Positions 48,384-61,021 of a stretch of DNA of 64,000 nucleotides are shown here, piece by piece. Origin of the DNA: Patagioenas fasciata (lineage: Eukaryota; Chordata; Aves; Columbiformes; Columbidae); contig NC_092520.1 of assembly GCF_037038585.1 (NCBI RefSeq), positions 14,453,001 through 14,517,000 of the forward strand, written 5' to 3'. The first letter of the stretch is position 1; every line of letters starts with the position of its first letter. The notes beneath the pieces were generated by a model. The model was not told the DNA's origin. It searched no databases and saw only the letters and a list, made by a program, of their open reading frames with translations. A program made the position numbers and the translations under genes.

Positions 48384-49797
48384 CTGCTCAAATTGGTATC
48401 CACCAGGACCCCAAACCTTTTGTCCCACGTTGCTTTCCAGCAGCTATTGAACAAGAATTGAAGAGTATTATTTTGATCATTGTCCAATGCCTCTTAAACG
48501 TTGAGAGGCATGAGGTATCGACCAGCTGCCTAGGAAGCCTGTTCCAGCATTTGACCATTCTCTGAGTAAAGAAAGGTTTCCTAATATCAACTCTGGAGCA
48601 TACCTGATTCCTCTGCGAGGTCTCTTGTCCCTCGAGAGAGTCAACAGCACCTCCCAGTTTGGTATCATCAGACAACTTGCTAATGGTGCATTCAACTCCT
48701 GCGTCCAGATCCTTGTTAAAAATATTGAGCCAAACTGGCCCTAGAATTGAGCCACGAGGAACATCACTACTGACTGGCCAGCTGGACAACTTGTCCAGAA
48801 GGCTACTGTGAGGGACAGTATCAAAAACCATACTGAAATGCAGACCACATCCCATCATGCTTTCCCATCATCCACTAGGCAGGAGACCTTATCAATGAAG
48901 GATATCGGGACAGGATCTCCTTACTCTTCCATGCTTGCCTCCTACTCCCTTTACTTGATTTATTGCTCATAGGAATGCATTGGTCTTGAGCTTGGAGGAA
49001 GTGGTGTTTGAATATTAGCCAGCTCTCTTGGACCTCCCTGCCTTCTAGAGCCCTATCCTGTGGGATTCTTCCAAGCAGGACATTGAAGAGGCCAGACTTC
49101 GCCCTGCGGAAGTCCCCAGTTTTAGTCCTACTCATTTTCCTGTTTCCTCCACACAGGATCCTGACCTCCATCATCTCATGGTCACTGCAGCTGAGGCTGC
49201 CTCCAACCTTCCCATCTACAAACAGATCTTCTTTTTTTAGGACAAGTCCCAGGAGCATGCCTCTCCTCATTGTTTCCTCCACCATCTATGTCAAAAAGTT
49301 GTCACCAATGATCTGTAGGAACTTCCTGGACTGTATGCTCAGCTATGTTGCCCACCCAGCAGATGTCAGGGTTATTGAAGTCTCCTATGAGAGCCAGGGC
49401 ATGTGATTGTGAGGCTGCTTCCAGCTGTCTGTAGAAAGCCTCATCAGCCTCTTCTTCCTGATCAGGAGATCTGTAGCAAATATCCACAACACTGTTCCCT
49501 GTGTTAGTTTGTCCCTTAATTCTTACCCAGAAGAATTCAACTAGCTCGTCGTCCCCCCCTTAGGCAGAGTTTAAGACATTCAAGTTGCTCTCTCACGTAA
49601 AGTGCAACTTCTCCACCTGACCTTGCTGGTCTGTCTTTCCTGAAAAGTACATAGCCCTCCATGACAACATTCCAGTCATGTGAGCTGTCCCACCATGTCT
49701 CCGTAATAGCTATGAGATCATGGCCCTGTGAACGCACATAGATTTCTAATTCTTCCTGTTTATTCCCCATGCTACACTCATTTGTGTACAGACACTT
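48384..49797 (-). mobile_element. Rearranged CR1 LINE with endonuclease and partial RT
   Basis: Read on the minus strand from 49,797, it begins with the CR1 endonuclease domain (KCLYTNECSMGNKQEELEI, then LIAITETWWDSSHDWN, VCYRSPDQEEE-like and ALIGDFNNPDICW). It continues to CSDHEMMEVRILCGG and QESWLIFKHHFLQAQDQCIP at about 48,950. The fingers part of the RT is then missing. RT resumes at about 48,900 ([12 protein letters not shown]) with an active-site box SDDT at about 48,660. Next comes the C-terminal tail ([19 protein letters not shown], about 48,580-48,500), and only after that a segment ([10 protein letters not shown], about 48,415-48,385) that normally precedes the tail. Frameshifts are present. 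Confidence 0.9.
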
Positions 49798-50026
49798 CAG
49801 GGAAATACTCAAGCATATGGGTTTCTCATTGAGGGTAACAGAACACTGGAACAGGCTGCCCAGGGGAGTTGTGGAGTCTCCTTCTCTGGAGACATTCGAA
49901 ACCCGTCTGGACGCATTCCTGTGTAGCCTCATCTAAGTGTTCCTGCTCCAGTAGGGGGATTGGACTGGATGATCTTTAGAGGTCCCTTCCAATCCCTAAC
50001 ATTCTGTGATTCTGTGATTCTGTGAT
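49798..50026 (+). mobile_element. CR1 3' end, abutting the previous CR1 in opposite orientation
   Basis: A young-looking CR1 tail. It shows 'aacactggaacaggctgccc', 'gagacattcgaaacccgtc' and 'ggattggactggatgatctt', and three ATTCTGTG-type octamers end at 50,026. It belongs to the sub-type of the 36,100 copy. It begins within a few bases of the 5' end of the minus-strand CR1. Confidence 0.93.
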
Positions 50027-52968
50027 GAGGGGTGCAGAAAGATCTACCACAGCTGTGTGTACCCTAGACATGGTTGGCCCTCCGGTTCTCATCTTGGGAA
50101 GCAGCTAAGGAATATTTGTCACTGCTCTGGTTGGTCTGGCATGTTCCCCAGTTTGATGTGATTGCATGAGCATCACTACTTTGGACCCCCCTCTCAAGCA
50201 CAACAGTTTAGAGCCTGCTTCACCTTGCTCCTCTGTGCTTGCTGTCTCATCCCACAGCATGTCACAGGTGAGTCCGATTACATCCCGAGTTATTTTCTCC
50301 TCTTTTCTTCCAGTCATGGAGAGTGACATTAGGAGAAACAGATGGGTGCGCTCTATTAACACAGTCCCACATGCCTCAGATTGTGGCCCAAGAGATTGAG
50401 AGAGGCCACATTTCAGGATGTGGGGGTTTTTTATGGTATTCTATTCACTCAGGCTAGACTTTTCCTGAAACAGACTGTATCCCACCACTTTTCTTCCCTC
50501 ATTCTTATTTTTTTCTTGGAGACAGAAATTGGGGTAGAGAGAAACTGGGAGAGAAATGGTCTATGCGTAAATCTCATCCTAACATGTGGCCAAAATGGAC
50601 AACCACATTCAGGAGTTCAGGGGAACACTCTTAAGCCATGTATTTTCCATGTAGCCAAGGAAATTTTAATGGAAGGAGGCATTCAAGAGGTAGTAAGTTA
50701 GGTTTCTTAATTTTAAATTATAAAACCTTTTCATCTGCATTCTGCAATCACTTGTTTAATTCTTCGCTTAGAATTGTGACTTGCCAGTTCAGAAGACAAG
50801 GTTATAAAGAGTTGTGTACAGAGGAGAAAAGAATAATAGAACACAACTGTTGTCTTATCACATACAAAGGGACCACCCACCTGTAGTTCTATTTGTTTGT
50901 TTGGACTCGTGTTGATTGCATAACTTGGTATAGTTTCATCCTGAGAGTATTGATAAAGTTATTTATCAGGCTATAGAATTATTAAAGAAAGGATAGAAGG
51001 AGAATATTTCACAGAGATGGAGACAAATATAAGCAGTGCACAGGCAGAGAGACAGAGTCGAAGTTGAGACTGGGAAAGAGCTGTGATCACCTGGAGACTT
51101 GACGAATATTGGTGGAATTCAGGAAGTTTGATAAGCATTTTAAGGTGCTTCAAGTGACAACCATTACAGAAAAGTCAGAAAGTGCCAAAGATGTGAGGGT
51201 GGGAAAGCATATGAGAAATAGCCAGAGCTCTCTGTTGGCACAAGAAAACTAAGCAGATGTGGAGAACAGCATACAATCAAGGGCAGGAAAACAGCCACGA
51301 GCTGGCTGTCTAGTTTATTTACGCCAGAGTCCTGAAAACCCAGGGTTTCAGAGGCTGCTGCTAATGAGGCAAGAACTGGGTCTATGCAGCTGTCACTGTG
51401 TCAGGCAAGGGAGAGGGCCAGAAGCAGCAAGAGCAGCACAATGATGTTCCAGTACTGCCAATTTAGCTTACTATCTTAGTCAACCTCTCTTTCATGGTTG
51501 GGATGAAAAATATTTTTTTTTTTTTCCTTACATTTCTTAGAAAGTTTGGAGCCCCTTACGATGCTCTCATCATCAAAAGATGGTGAAAAACTGATGTTTG
51601 CCTTATGTTATTTCAGGCTCTGGTAAAGTGGTAGAAGTAACATTTACCAAGAAAAGAAAAAAAAAAAAAAGCTAGAAAAATAGTTGTCATGTTTTCAGAA
51701 ATGATCACCAAAGATCAGTGTCACAGATTTTAGACCACAGATTAAGAGGTCTCTGTCCTCGACGGTTTTTTTTGGGTTTTTTTTGGTTTTTTTTTCAGAC
51801 TTAGGGAAGGTCAAGATTTCTAAAAATAAGTTCAAGGTTGTTCAAGGTGGATACCCAACACCAAAATACAGTTCCATAAAGTTCAGCTCAAGATATTACT
51901 GTGCTTATGATGAAACCTTATCAGTTGTGACTGTTTTATAATGTTTTATATTTAAAAGTTTGGGGAAAAAAATTAAAGAGCTCTGAAAAATGGGAGCATC
52001 TTATATGAAGAACGAAGACTTACAATATTTTGTCTAATTAATGTCTTAATGGTCTCATCAAGATAAGAAAAAAAAAAAAAACACCCAAACTAAACAAAAA
52101 GAAATAACCAAACAAACCAACCAACCAACCAACCAACCAACCAACCAACCAACCAACCAACCAACCAAATTTCTTAGTCCAATTATTAAAAGTGAAACAC
52201 ATGAATTTTTCAGTATCAGCCCTTTCATCTTCTGCTCATTCTTCCTATGTGTACTTATGAAAGTTGTAAAAATCCTGAATCCTTCACTGGGACTAGTATG
52301 ATGTTAAAGGTGAAGGGCTCTTTCTCTTTGGGTGCTATTGGTGCTTTTAAAAAAGGTTTTCGAATGATCTGTTGTTCATGTTCTTTCCCTGTTGGTCCAT
52401 CCAGTCAGTTAACAACTGTGACATATATATCTTCCCACCCACCTTCAAAAACATCGGAAACTTCTGGACCACTATGATCTTAGCCAATGAAATGCCTTGG
52501 TTGAGAGAAGTTTCTAGACTACTGACCATATATGACCACAGATCAGATTCAACTAGGATATAAGTGGAGCGCTGCCAGAGATCCCATTTTCAGTTGGTCC
52601 TCCTTGGAGCAGCAGATCTCCAGCTGGGGACTCTCCACTTAGGTAGGGATGCCACCTAAGGAAACACCTCGAGGTTGAGAGGCCTCATCTTATATACATG
52701 AATCATCATTCTGGAGTCTGGGAATCCCCTGAGCCAGCTGTATACTAAATGGAGTCCCCTTGGTATCTCAAACCTGTGGTTTAGTGAATGTTTGTCGGAG
52801 TGTAAAGTAATTTTGATTAAAAGCACATTATATTATTGATTTTTCACCAGTTGAACAATTTTGATTGGAAGAGAAAAAATAAACTTCCTTTTGAGTTTTC
52901 CATCTGCCTGGGTTGATTTTTTTTGTGTGCAACTTGTTATGTATTGATAAGGATCATGGCTGAAAACA
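50027..52968. other. Intergenic DNA, no gene seen
   Basis: It contains T and A tracts near 51,513, 51,657 and 51,765, and the CCAA array listed separately. Open frames at 50,105-50,886 and 52,247-52,563 are short and overlap on opposite strands. Confidence 0.55.
52117..52168. repeat. (CCAA)13 microsatellite
   Basis: Thirteen perfect CCAA units, preceded by an A-rich CAAA-type lead from about 52,067. Confidence 0.95.
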
Positions 52969-53965
52969 TTGTGGCGAAACTAGTTCATCCAGCCACAGGA
53001 GATGACACATTCAGTATTGAGTGAACTGTGATTTACATATCAACGACAAGCTGACGAGCCACAGCCCAGGCCAGCTGGCTGATACCAGAGGTGGAGGATG
53101 AGCCAGAAGCCACATAGATCCATCTTCTGATATGCCCAGCTTGGCACACAAAGGGGAAAAGCTGAGACCCTTCAACATAGCCCGGGGCTTGTCAAGACTT
53201 GTCAATCTTTTGCAATAGCCTCTTGCCCCCAGACTTTACTCTGAGAGCTATAAAAAAGCTCACCTAAAACAGCACTGGTAGGGAACCCACCCTCAGGCCA
53301 CCAGCATTGCCACGGGAACCAGAACAGATACCGCAGGACGCTGCGCTCCTGAATTACAAACCCCAGCATCCTCGCCGCAGGACACCGGAGACCATACATC
53401 ATCATACAAGTCTCGTCATCCACACTGTGGAGCTGTAAGAGTGGCTGGATTCCTCACCCTTTTTTTCCTTCCTTTCTCTCTGTTCTTCTCTCTTTTTTTA
53501 TTCTATATCCCTATTTCTTTGCCTCTCCTTCTGTGAGTGGTGATATCTTGCTCTCTTTCTTTCTTATACCTTAGTTTTCCTTCTCTCTCTACACTCTCTC
53601 TCTTTTCCTTTTGAACATATAAGAGTAACATCATCTAAGCTCTGCTGTCGCATTCTTGTTAAATTTTGTGTTATAGCTACTAATGGTTGCCAATACATTG
53701 CTTGTAGGACTCTTGTTGTTGTATTGATAAGTTCTGTGATATCACAAAATACTATTCACTGTAATTAGTATTCCAACATGTGCTTTTAGTAAAACTCATA
53801 ATTGAATTGGACCCCTGGAGTGATTGTCTGTCATTGACTTCACATAACCATGCAGAATTAACCCAGAGTTAACTCACACCTGATCTCATCTGTTTAGTCA
53901 GGGCACATGTCGCATTCGGAGTTAAGTCATCCCTCATCCCATCTGTTGGGACACGGCACAAATGC
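52969..53965 (+). mobile_element. Solo endogenous-retrovirus LTR (ERVL-like, tentative)
   Basis: A stretch of about 1 kb with LTR-like organisation. A TATA-like 'ctataaaaaagc' lies at about 53,249, followed by a GC-richer leader. A long pyrimidine tract runs from about 53,455 to 53,620. The end region has 'gaattggacccctgg', 'cagaattaacccagagtta' and 'catctgttgggacacgg'. It resembles a dispersed bird LTR family. No gag, pol or env sequence flanks it. The plus orientation is inferred from the TATA box. Boundaries are approximate and no target duplication was fixed. Confidence 0.62.
53249..53258 (+). promoter_or_regulatory. TATA-box-like site in the LTR
   Basis: The sequence 'tataaaaaag' lies about 280 bases into the LTR, in the position expected of an LTR promoter. 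Activity cannot be judged from sequence. Confidence 0.4.
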
Positions 53966-56900
53966 AACACCAATAAACACTTTGTTTATTAGACCATTAC
54001 TATAGCTTGTGTAAGTTTTAGGGTAAAACTGAAATTGCAAAAGCTACATTAATACTAAAACAAGTCATAGATTGATCACCTCACAGACAATTTGTTTTTT
54101 CAGATAAAATAGTCTAGAATAAGCTTAAGACTAAACAAGTCCAGACAGGGGTCAGCAATTTCTGTATTGTGAAATTAATAAAGAACCTGTGGCTTCTAAC
54201 TAAGATGGTAGCCACATATTTCGTGGGCTTAGCAATAGTGTAATTTTCAGCAACATACAAACCACAAGGATATATAAATCATCTCCCTAAACAAAGCCAG
54301 AATAAACTAAAATTAATGAAACTGCACAGATAAAGTTATAAAGTCGCATTTGTCACCACTAGAGATTTTTCAAGTACAATTTTATATTTTTAGAGAGAGC
54401 TAAGTGCTGAGAAGAGATTAAAACAAAGTTTAGGAAGGTAACATATTATAAATATATGTCAAAACAGAGAGAGTCATAATAAACAAAGTAGCTGACTGAT
54501 ATCAACCATGAGCTATAAAAGATATTTTTGTGAGGTTTCTAGTATCTACAATATATAATTAAAATTATTTATTCACTGGACTATATAAGGACTTGTGCTA
54601 AACTTGGGACAAGGACTACAAGAAAAATATAAGTAAACCTACAGTTGCACTGAATTGTATAAATTCTCAGTTTTCTTCACTTGGTATAATTATTCACTCA
54701 TGCTCATACGAGCAAAGTCTATATTAAAAGGCAATAAATAGAAAAGATTTCCAGAAATGGGACATTTTAAAAATGAAACAACATAGACTGCTTCTTAGAA
54801 AGCACATTTTTGAAGGCTATGAATAGTTAGTGATAATAAGAGTGATCTGGGAGAGTACAATGTGTCATTACCAGGAATAATGACTGGTATTAAAATCAGA
54901 AAAATACTGTATTTGGAGAAAACTATTTGTCCCAAGGGAAGTGTTCAGACCGTGTCCCCTGAGACATTTATAATATGAATAGGCAGGACACAAGACACAG
55001 TGTAGGCAACAATCCTGTTTGTCCCCAGGGTCTGAAGTAAATTAACTGGTAGATCTTCTTAATCACTATTCCTTTAATCTATGATCAAGGGAGAACTAAA
55101 AGGTGAACCAAACTCAGATGACTGATATTTCTGATTTGGGTACAAAATAAAGTCTGGTTGCAAAATACTTTATATGCACACACATATACATATGTATACA
55201 TATGTATGTTTGACTATAAACATATACACTTCCATCTACAATATTTTATTTTCTTTTTTTTTTTTTTTCCCTGAAGTATGAAGTGTATCTGCAAAACATT
55301 AATGAATGGGAAACTCTGTTGTAGCCATACAGAGAGAGATTAGAAAATGAATCAAAAGACATTAAAAGTTCTCAGTCATATGGAATAAACTGATAAACAC
55401 TTTCACCCTCTGAAGTGGCTCAGAGGAAGGTAACACATAGAGATTATAAGATATTTCAGGACAGAAGCTTGAGGCTTAGTGCACAATATCTTAGTTCACA
55501 TCCACATTGTTCCACTTACAAATGGAAGATATACTGATATGCATGAAAGTATCTGACCCAAAGCTTTTATTAGATATTTAATGCATTATTAAATTGTGTT
55601 ATAAATTTAAGCATTCTTTATATTTATTTCCATATCCTAACTGGACATGTTTTTAGATAGATAACTACAAAACAAATTATAATTTACAAACAAAGTAATT
55701 AGAAGAAAAATTTATTGAAATGCAGGATGGAAAATAAAACCACAATTGTGAAAAATTCAAATATACCTTTCATTAATATATAGATAATAACATGCAAATT
55801 ATATTTGTATATATATTATTATGCTAATTGCTACTTTAGCAGAACTTTACTGAAGATCTTGGAGATTGCTGAACATGATACCTATGGGTTAGAAAGTTTT
55901 AATGCTCTAGGAATAGTGTGTATGGAGTACAGTGTTGTTACTATGAAGTAGAAGTGATTGTAGAAAAAGCTGTGCAGGCCTATTTCTTACATATAACTAG
56001 TTTGAGCACAACATCAGAGAAAGACAGCTTTGCATCAATTTTTTTGACCATTAAATAAAGGAACAGACAATCTTCAGTGTTGTTCCCTGAAACATAAATT
56101 TGTTTTGGTATGGTTTGGGTTTTTGTTTGTTGTTTTTTTTGTTTGGTTGGGGTTTTTTTGACTTATATATTTTATAAGATATTTCATATATTTTCATGGT
56201 CTGCAAATATTAGCTGGTCTTATATTCGCTTTTCAAAGGAAAGCTTGAAAATACAGGATCCAAGTCTGGTTCCCCCAGAACAGCTGTCAAAATCGAGACA
56301 TTAATGTGAGGATTCCCTTTTGTTTGTTTTTATTTATACTAATACATAACTGATTACTTACACAATAATCCCTTGGCCATAGCAGTTTGAAGAACACTGC
56401 CATCCTCTGCCTGCCACAACTTAAACAAGAGAAAAAGGCCAAAACAAAATGGAAGTGTCAAAAACAAAAAGAAAAGATGTGGAAATGACAAGGTACAGGG
56501 AAAGATCTTGACAATTATCATTATGTGATTTTGACGTATTCGGAAGCATATGCCATGCCAGCGTTACCCAAGTAAAGGGCTAAAAGTAAGTTGCTTTTAA
56601 AATCACCTCTCCAAAACAGCTTGTAAAGAGACTACATTTAGATCACAGTCAAACATACTGCAAAACATGCTCTGCATCTGCTAGGTACATGTAGGATGAG
56701 AAGAAAGCCCTTCAAAATGAGACACAGATTTCTTTCACGGAGTGCTCAGAGGTGTGTTACTGCCATAAATTATGCAGTGCTCTCTATCTGATAAACTCTC
56801 CTTCTGTGATTTAGAGAGACTAGAACAGTAAAACTCATGATATTGCTTTTTAAGGACTATTCTGAACAGCTTTCCAGACTGAGGTCCCGACATTTATTTT

Positions 56901-58749
56901 TTTTTTTTCAAACTGAGAACTGCATAGAAATGCTTTCATTTAGACACACAGGACAAACTTAACCTGTGCAATTAAAGATGATGAAATACACACAATTTTG
57001 ACTTCAAATGGATTTAAGTGTATCTAAAATGATGAAGCTGTGACGATGAAGAAGAGGTTCATCGGATGTAAGGCGTGAATGAAAATGTCCAAGTGACTGA
57101 AATTCTGTTTATTTTGAGTAACGTCATCAGTATGGCATATGACAGGGATGTCCTCATGTAAATGCATAAGCCAATAAATTTTGTGTTTGAAAATAGAGCT
57201 GTCACAATGAAGCAGGAAACCTTGCAGGGTTCACTGATGTCCAGGTCCTTCAAAATATCAGGAAAAAAAAAGTGGATCATTGTAGGATTTTATTTTCTAT
57301 CATTTGCTTCTGATTTCTCTCATAAATTGTATGTGTATATTTGTTTTCTTGAGTGCACAGATGGATACGTTTGAAAAGAAGAATCTGGTTCCTAGAAGGA
57401 GACTAAAGAAATATTTTTCATGCAACCTATGGAACGTGGAAACTCACCTATGATTGCTGGGACCAAGAATGAAAGACACACACATAAGCCTGAATGTAAA
57501 TAACCAATATAATTGCAACTAATAAAAAGACTGTTAAAAAGAAATTGCACCTTACTCAGGCAGTAAGACACTCCTTAGCTATTAGATACCACAAATAGTC
57601 TTATTGCCCAGGAAAATCTCAGCTTTATCTGCTGGGAGGTCCTAATGCCTCTGCCAAATAGTGGAGGAAATGGAATATTAGACGCATCCATTTTGTGGCC
57701 CATAAGGTTTAGTAGGAAATTCAGAAACCCTTTTACCATGAAACACTGGTACTACAAGGTTTTATCACTTTGGAATGAGTGAATACTAAAAAGAATTTCA
57801 GTAGTTCTCTCTTTAGTTTAATTATCCTCATAATATTTGATGTGACCAAGCAACTTGGTTGGTACTCTGAGGATTACGTGATTAGAGAGATTAATGAAAA
57901 GGAAAATCTTCTTGATGAAAACTTGATGGTTCTTAATTCAGCTTGTTAATTAGGTTAGAGGTATTTGATTTGGGGGTACAATTTAATCTATTGCAGCTTT
58001 AGTTTCATGTGTTGCCAAAACGCACTTCACGTGCCACAACACATTCTACTATTAAAAACATGAACTGAAAATTATTCTTTTTGCTGTCTTTATAGTAGAC
58101 TGAACATGAAGAAATTAGAGGGCATGGTATTTTAGCAAGCTTGTGTTCTAAGTGTATATATTTTAGTGCTATTATTTGGGAGACAGAACACCTAAAAATC
58201 AACAATTGCAATGCTCTGAGCTCTATTTCAACTATTTAAAATTAGAAATGAGGGGAGAAGTTCAATCCACTTGTTCACCTACCAAATAGCACATGTTCTT
58301 ATCCTCACACCTCCATCCTCCTATATCTGATGAAAGATCATGTTATCAAAAATGCCTTTGAAATACAATATTGTCTAATATATGCATGGTTTTAAGAGAG
58401 CTTTGTTGACTTATATCAACTTATGAACTGATGCATGATTTTTCTCTAATCAGGTCAATTTTCTCCCTCTTCTAAAAGCAAAGATTTGGAAATAAAAATC
58501 ACAATTACAAATGCACTTTACTGCTGAAAACATAATTATTATGGCTTTATGTGATGGCTGATTATGTTACCAAATCACCCTCCTCATATAGCAAGATGGA
58601 TCCTCATAAAGCAATATGGATCGCTGTAGTATGTTCTCAATAATGCAAACAGTGTTCATCACTTCTCCTAAGAAGCTTTTTCAAGCTTGACTCAACAACG
58701 TGGGAGAGGCGAGGTGCCCCAGCTCCATGCCCACAGGTCCAAACAGTAG
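53966..58749. other. AT-rich intergenic DNA, no gene seen
   Basis: It contains a TACATATGTATACATATGTA palindromic patch near 55,183-55,210, a T tract at about 55,255, and a T/G-rich tract at 56,100-56,160. No exon was recognised. Confidence 0.55.
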
Positions 58750-59229
58750 TGAAGCTGAGCGTGTATTCCAAGTAGCCACACACACAGAGCACAAGTGTAC
58801 AATATAGATATATGTGTACATACAGATATACATACATCTATACCTACAGGCTTATATACCTGGCTGGCCTCACTGATCACAGACAGACAGGAACACTCAC
58901 AAAAACACAAGCAGCACTGAAAGTCTCATCCTTCCTTCTCTGGTTGAGCAGGATGAAGGTTCACTAGTGAGAATGTGTATGTATACCTGTACCTATAGAT
59001 ATCTGCATGTATATACAATGTGGATCCCTCTAGCACCTGGGCTTAGACAGCCAGTCTGCCGAGTAGCTTCTCCTGGACCTCTGTTGACAGGACCTGGGCA
59101 TGCAAGATCTGAGCCCTCACTCCAGCTGCAGGTACTGACCATCTCAGTTACATGGAACTGGCCAGAGCTCTCCTGGCTCCCCAGTGGGCAATTCTCCACT
59201 GCAGGAGAAGCATCAGTAAGCTGCAGAGA
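58750..59229. mobile_element. Unidentified interspersed element next to a CR1
   Basis: An AT-rich 'tacatacatctatacc..' patch and its rough inverted counterpart ('gtatgtatacctgtacctat', about 58,977-59,000) flank a 100-base gap. Then comes a GC-richer segment with 'cactccagctgcaggtactg'. The composition differs sharply from the surroundings and it leads directly into CR1 sequence, so it is probably repeat-derived. I cannot name the family. Confidence 0.35.
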
Positions 59230-59665
59230 TTTCAGAAGAGGCCATTGATATGGCAAGCACTGGAGTATTTGCCCTGTGAGGAGAGACTGGAGGAACTGGG
59301 CTCAGCTAGCCTGGAACAGAGATGGGTTTGGGGGAATCTAACAAGAGTTCCCGGTACTCACTGAGGAGACAGAGTCAGGCTCTTCACAGATATACAGGGC
59401 TCCAGAGAGATAACAGGCACAAGTTGAAGCAAGAGCGGTTCAGACTGGATATAGAGATTTTTTTTTCTCCTTATAAGGACAGTTAGGGAATGGCACAGGT
59501 GACCCACAGAGGTTGTACAGTCTCAATCCCTGGAAACTTTCAAGTGCTGATTGAAAGAAACCCTGAGTAACCTGGTCTGATCACCCAGGTGATGCTACTG
59601 TAAAGAGGAAATTGGACTTCAGACACCCTGAGATCCCTTCCAACAGGAGTTACCCTGTGATCCTA
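59230..59665 (+). mobile_element. CR1 3' fragment
   Basis: The translated part LEYLPCEERLEELGSASLEQR (59,259-59,321) matches the CR1 C-terminal region. It continues with 'aggctcttcacag', 'cacaagttgaagcaagagc' and 'ggactt..gatcccttccaac' to a decayed octamer 'ccctgtgatcct' at about 59,665. It is diverged. Confidence 0.83.
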
Positions 59666-59781
59666 AAAATTTCCTTTCAGTCAAGCCCTTTATTATCTAC
59701 TGTGTTTCGTTGTCTCACATGCATGACCTCTGAATTTCATTTGGTTTAATTGTAACACCAAAAAAACCCTCAGACTGTGCC

Positions 59782-60122
59782 TTCACAGAATCACAGAATG
59801 TCAGGGATTGGAAGGCACCTCGAAAGATCATCCAGTCCAATCCCCCTGCTGGAGCAGGAACGCCCAGATGAAGCTACACAGGAAGGTGTCCAGGCGGGTT
59901 TTGAATGTCTCCAGAGTAGGAGACTCCACAACCTCCCTGGGCAGCCTGTTCCAGTGTCTGTCACCCTCACTGAGAAGAAGTTTCTTCTCATATTTAAGTG
60001 GAAACTCCTGTGTTCCAGTTTGAACCCATTACCCCTTATCCTACCATTGGTTGTCACCGAGAAGAGCCTGGCTCCATCCTGACACTCACCCTTTATATAT
60101 TTGTAAACATTAATAAGGTCAC
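59782..60122 (-). mobile_element. CR1 3' fragment, young sub-type
   Basis: It starts with two reversed octamers ('ttcacagaatcacagaatg'). The reverse complements of the 3' UTR and of the C-terminal tail follow (minus-strand text such as 'aactggaacacaggagtttcc'), up to 'taataaggtcacc' at 60,122. It is 5'-truncated and belongs to the same group as the 36,100 and 50,026 copies. Confidence 0.92.
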
Positions 60123-60980
60123 CGCCTTCTTATTTAAAAAGCCAGGAATCTACTTAAAATTCCAGAAATTTTATTTGAATACACTGAAACGGTCTGTAAT
60201 ATACATCGGTCTTTGCCCTACCATAAAATGAAGAATGCAGAGCTTCCTGCAGATGTCTGTGAAGGGTCAGACTAATCTGTTTAGCCTCTAACACATTCAC
60301 TGTCACTGAAAGTGGAAATCTGGTAAAATAAGAATTTTTATGCATTTCCTGAAAAATGCTTTCTCCCTAATATTTGAGAGTTCCCCAGATTTTTTGTTTG
60401 TGCCTCTGATTAATAATTTTGACTTTAGCACTGAAGGGGGTAGGTTTCCAATAACTGACACCCTTGGGTTTGTTTGCGCAATGACAGTCATGTAAAAGTG
60501 TGTGCAAAATGTCTAAAGTCACAGTGCTATCTCAATCCATGACAATATTTCTGTAATACGGTATTACTTGGTCAGAGCAGGAGAAGCAGAATCAAGCTCT
60601 ATCCAGCACTCTGGACAAATGCCTTTCCCGTTGACACAGATGTGCCAGTGGAAGTGATTACTTCCAGTTCTTCATTATTGCCAGAAGAACGGCAAGTGTA
60701 TTTCATTTGCTTCAGGCAAAAATCAGCCAGGTTTCCCTAAACAGTGTATAATGGTGGCTTCCAGCTCCTCTAACTGTTCTTGCCTGAAGCATATAACCAA
60801 GGTACACATATGAAGTGAGCTCCTGACAGATCGGTGGTGCCCATAATTTCCAGCAGGGCATTGAGGGTGAGCAGCTAGAATAGTGACTTACTGGCATGGC
60901 TTGTTCCAGAAGAAACTATCCTTGGCCTTAGTTACATTCTAAGTTAATGTTAACAATTGCTTTATCTGGAAATGTGAAAT

Positions 60981-61021
60981 TTTGTTTGTTTGTTTGGTTG
61001 GTTGGTTGGTTGGTTTTTTTT
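60981..61021. repeat. (TTTG)n(GGTT)n simple repeat
   Basis: TTTG units change into five GGTT units and end in a T run. The layout is nearly the same as at 39,790-39,833. Confidence 0.9.

Noticed and set aside
55183-55210. TACATATGTATACATATGTA palindrome as a hairpin or regulatory site
   Set aside because: It is an AT-rich alternating tract, common in such DNA, and there is no gene nearby for it to regulate.
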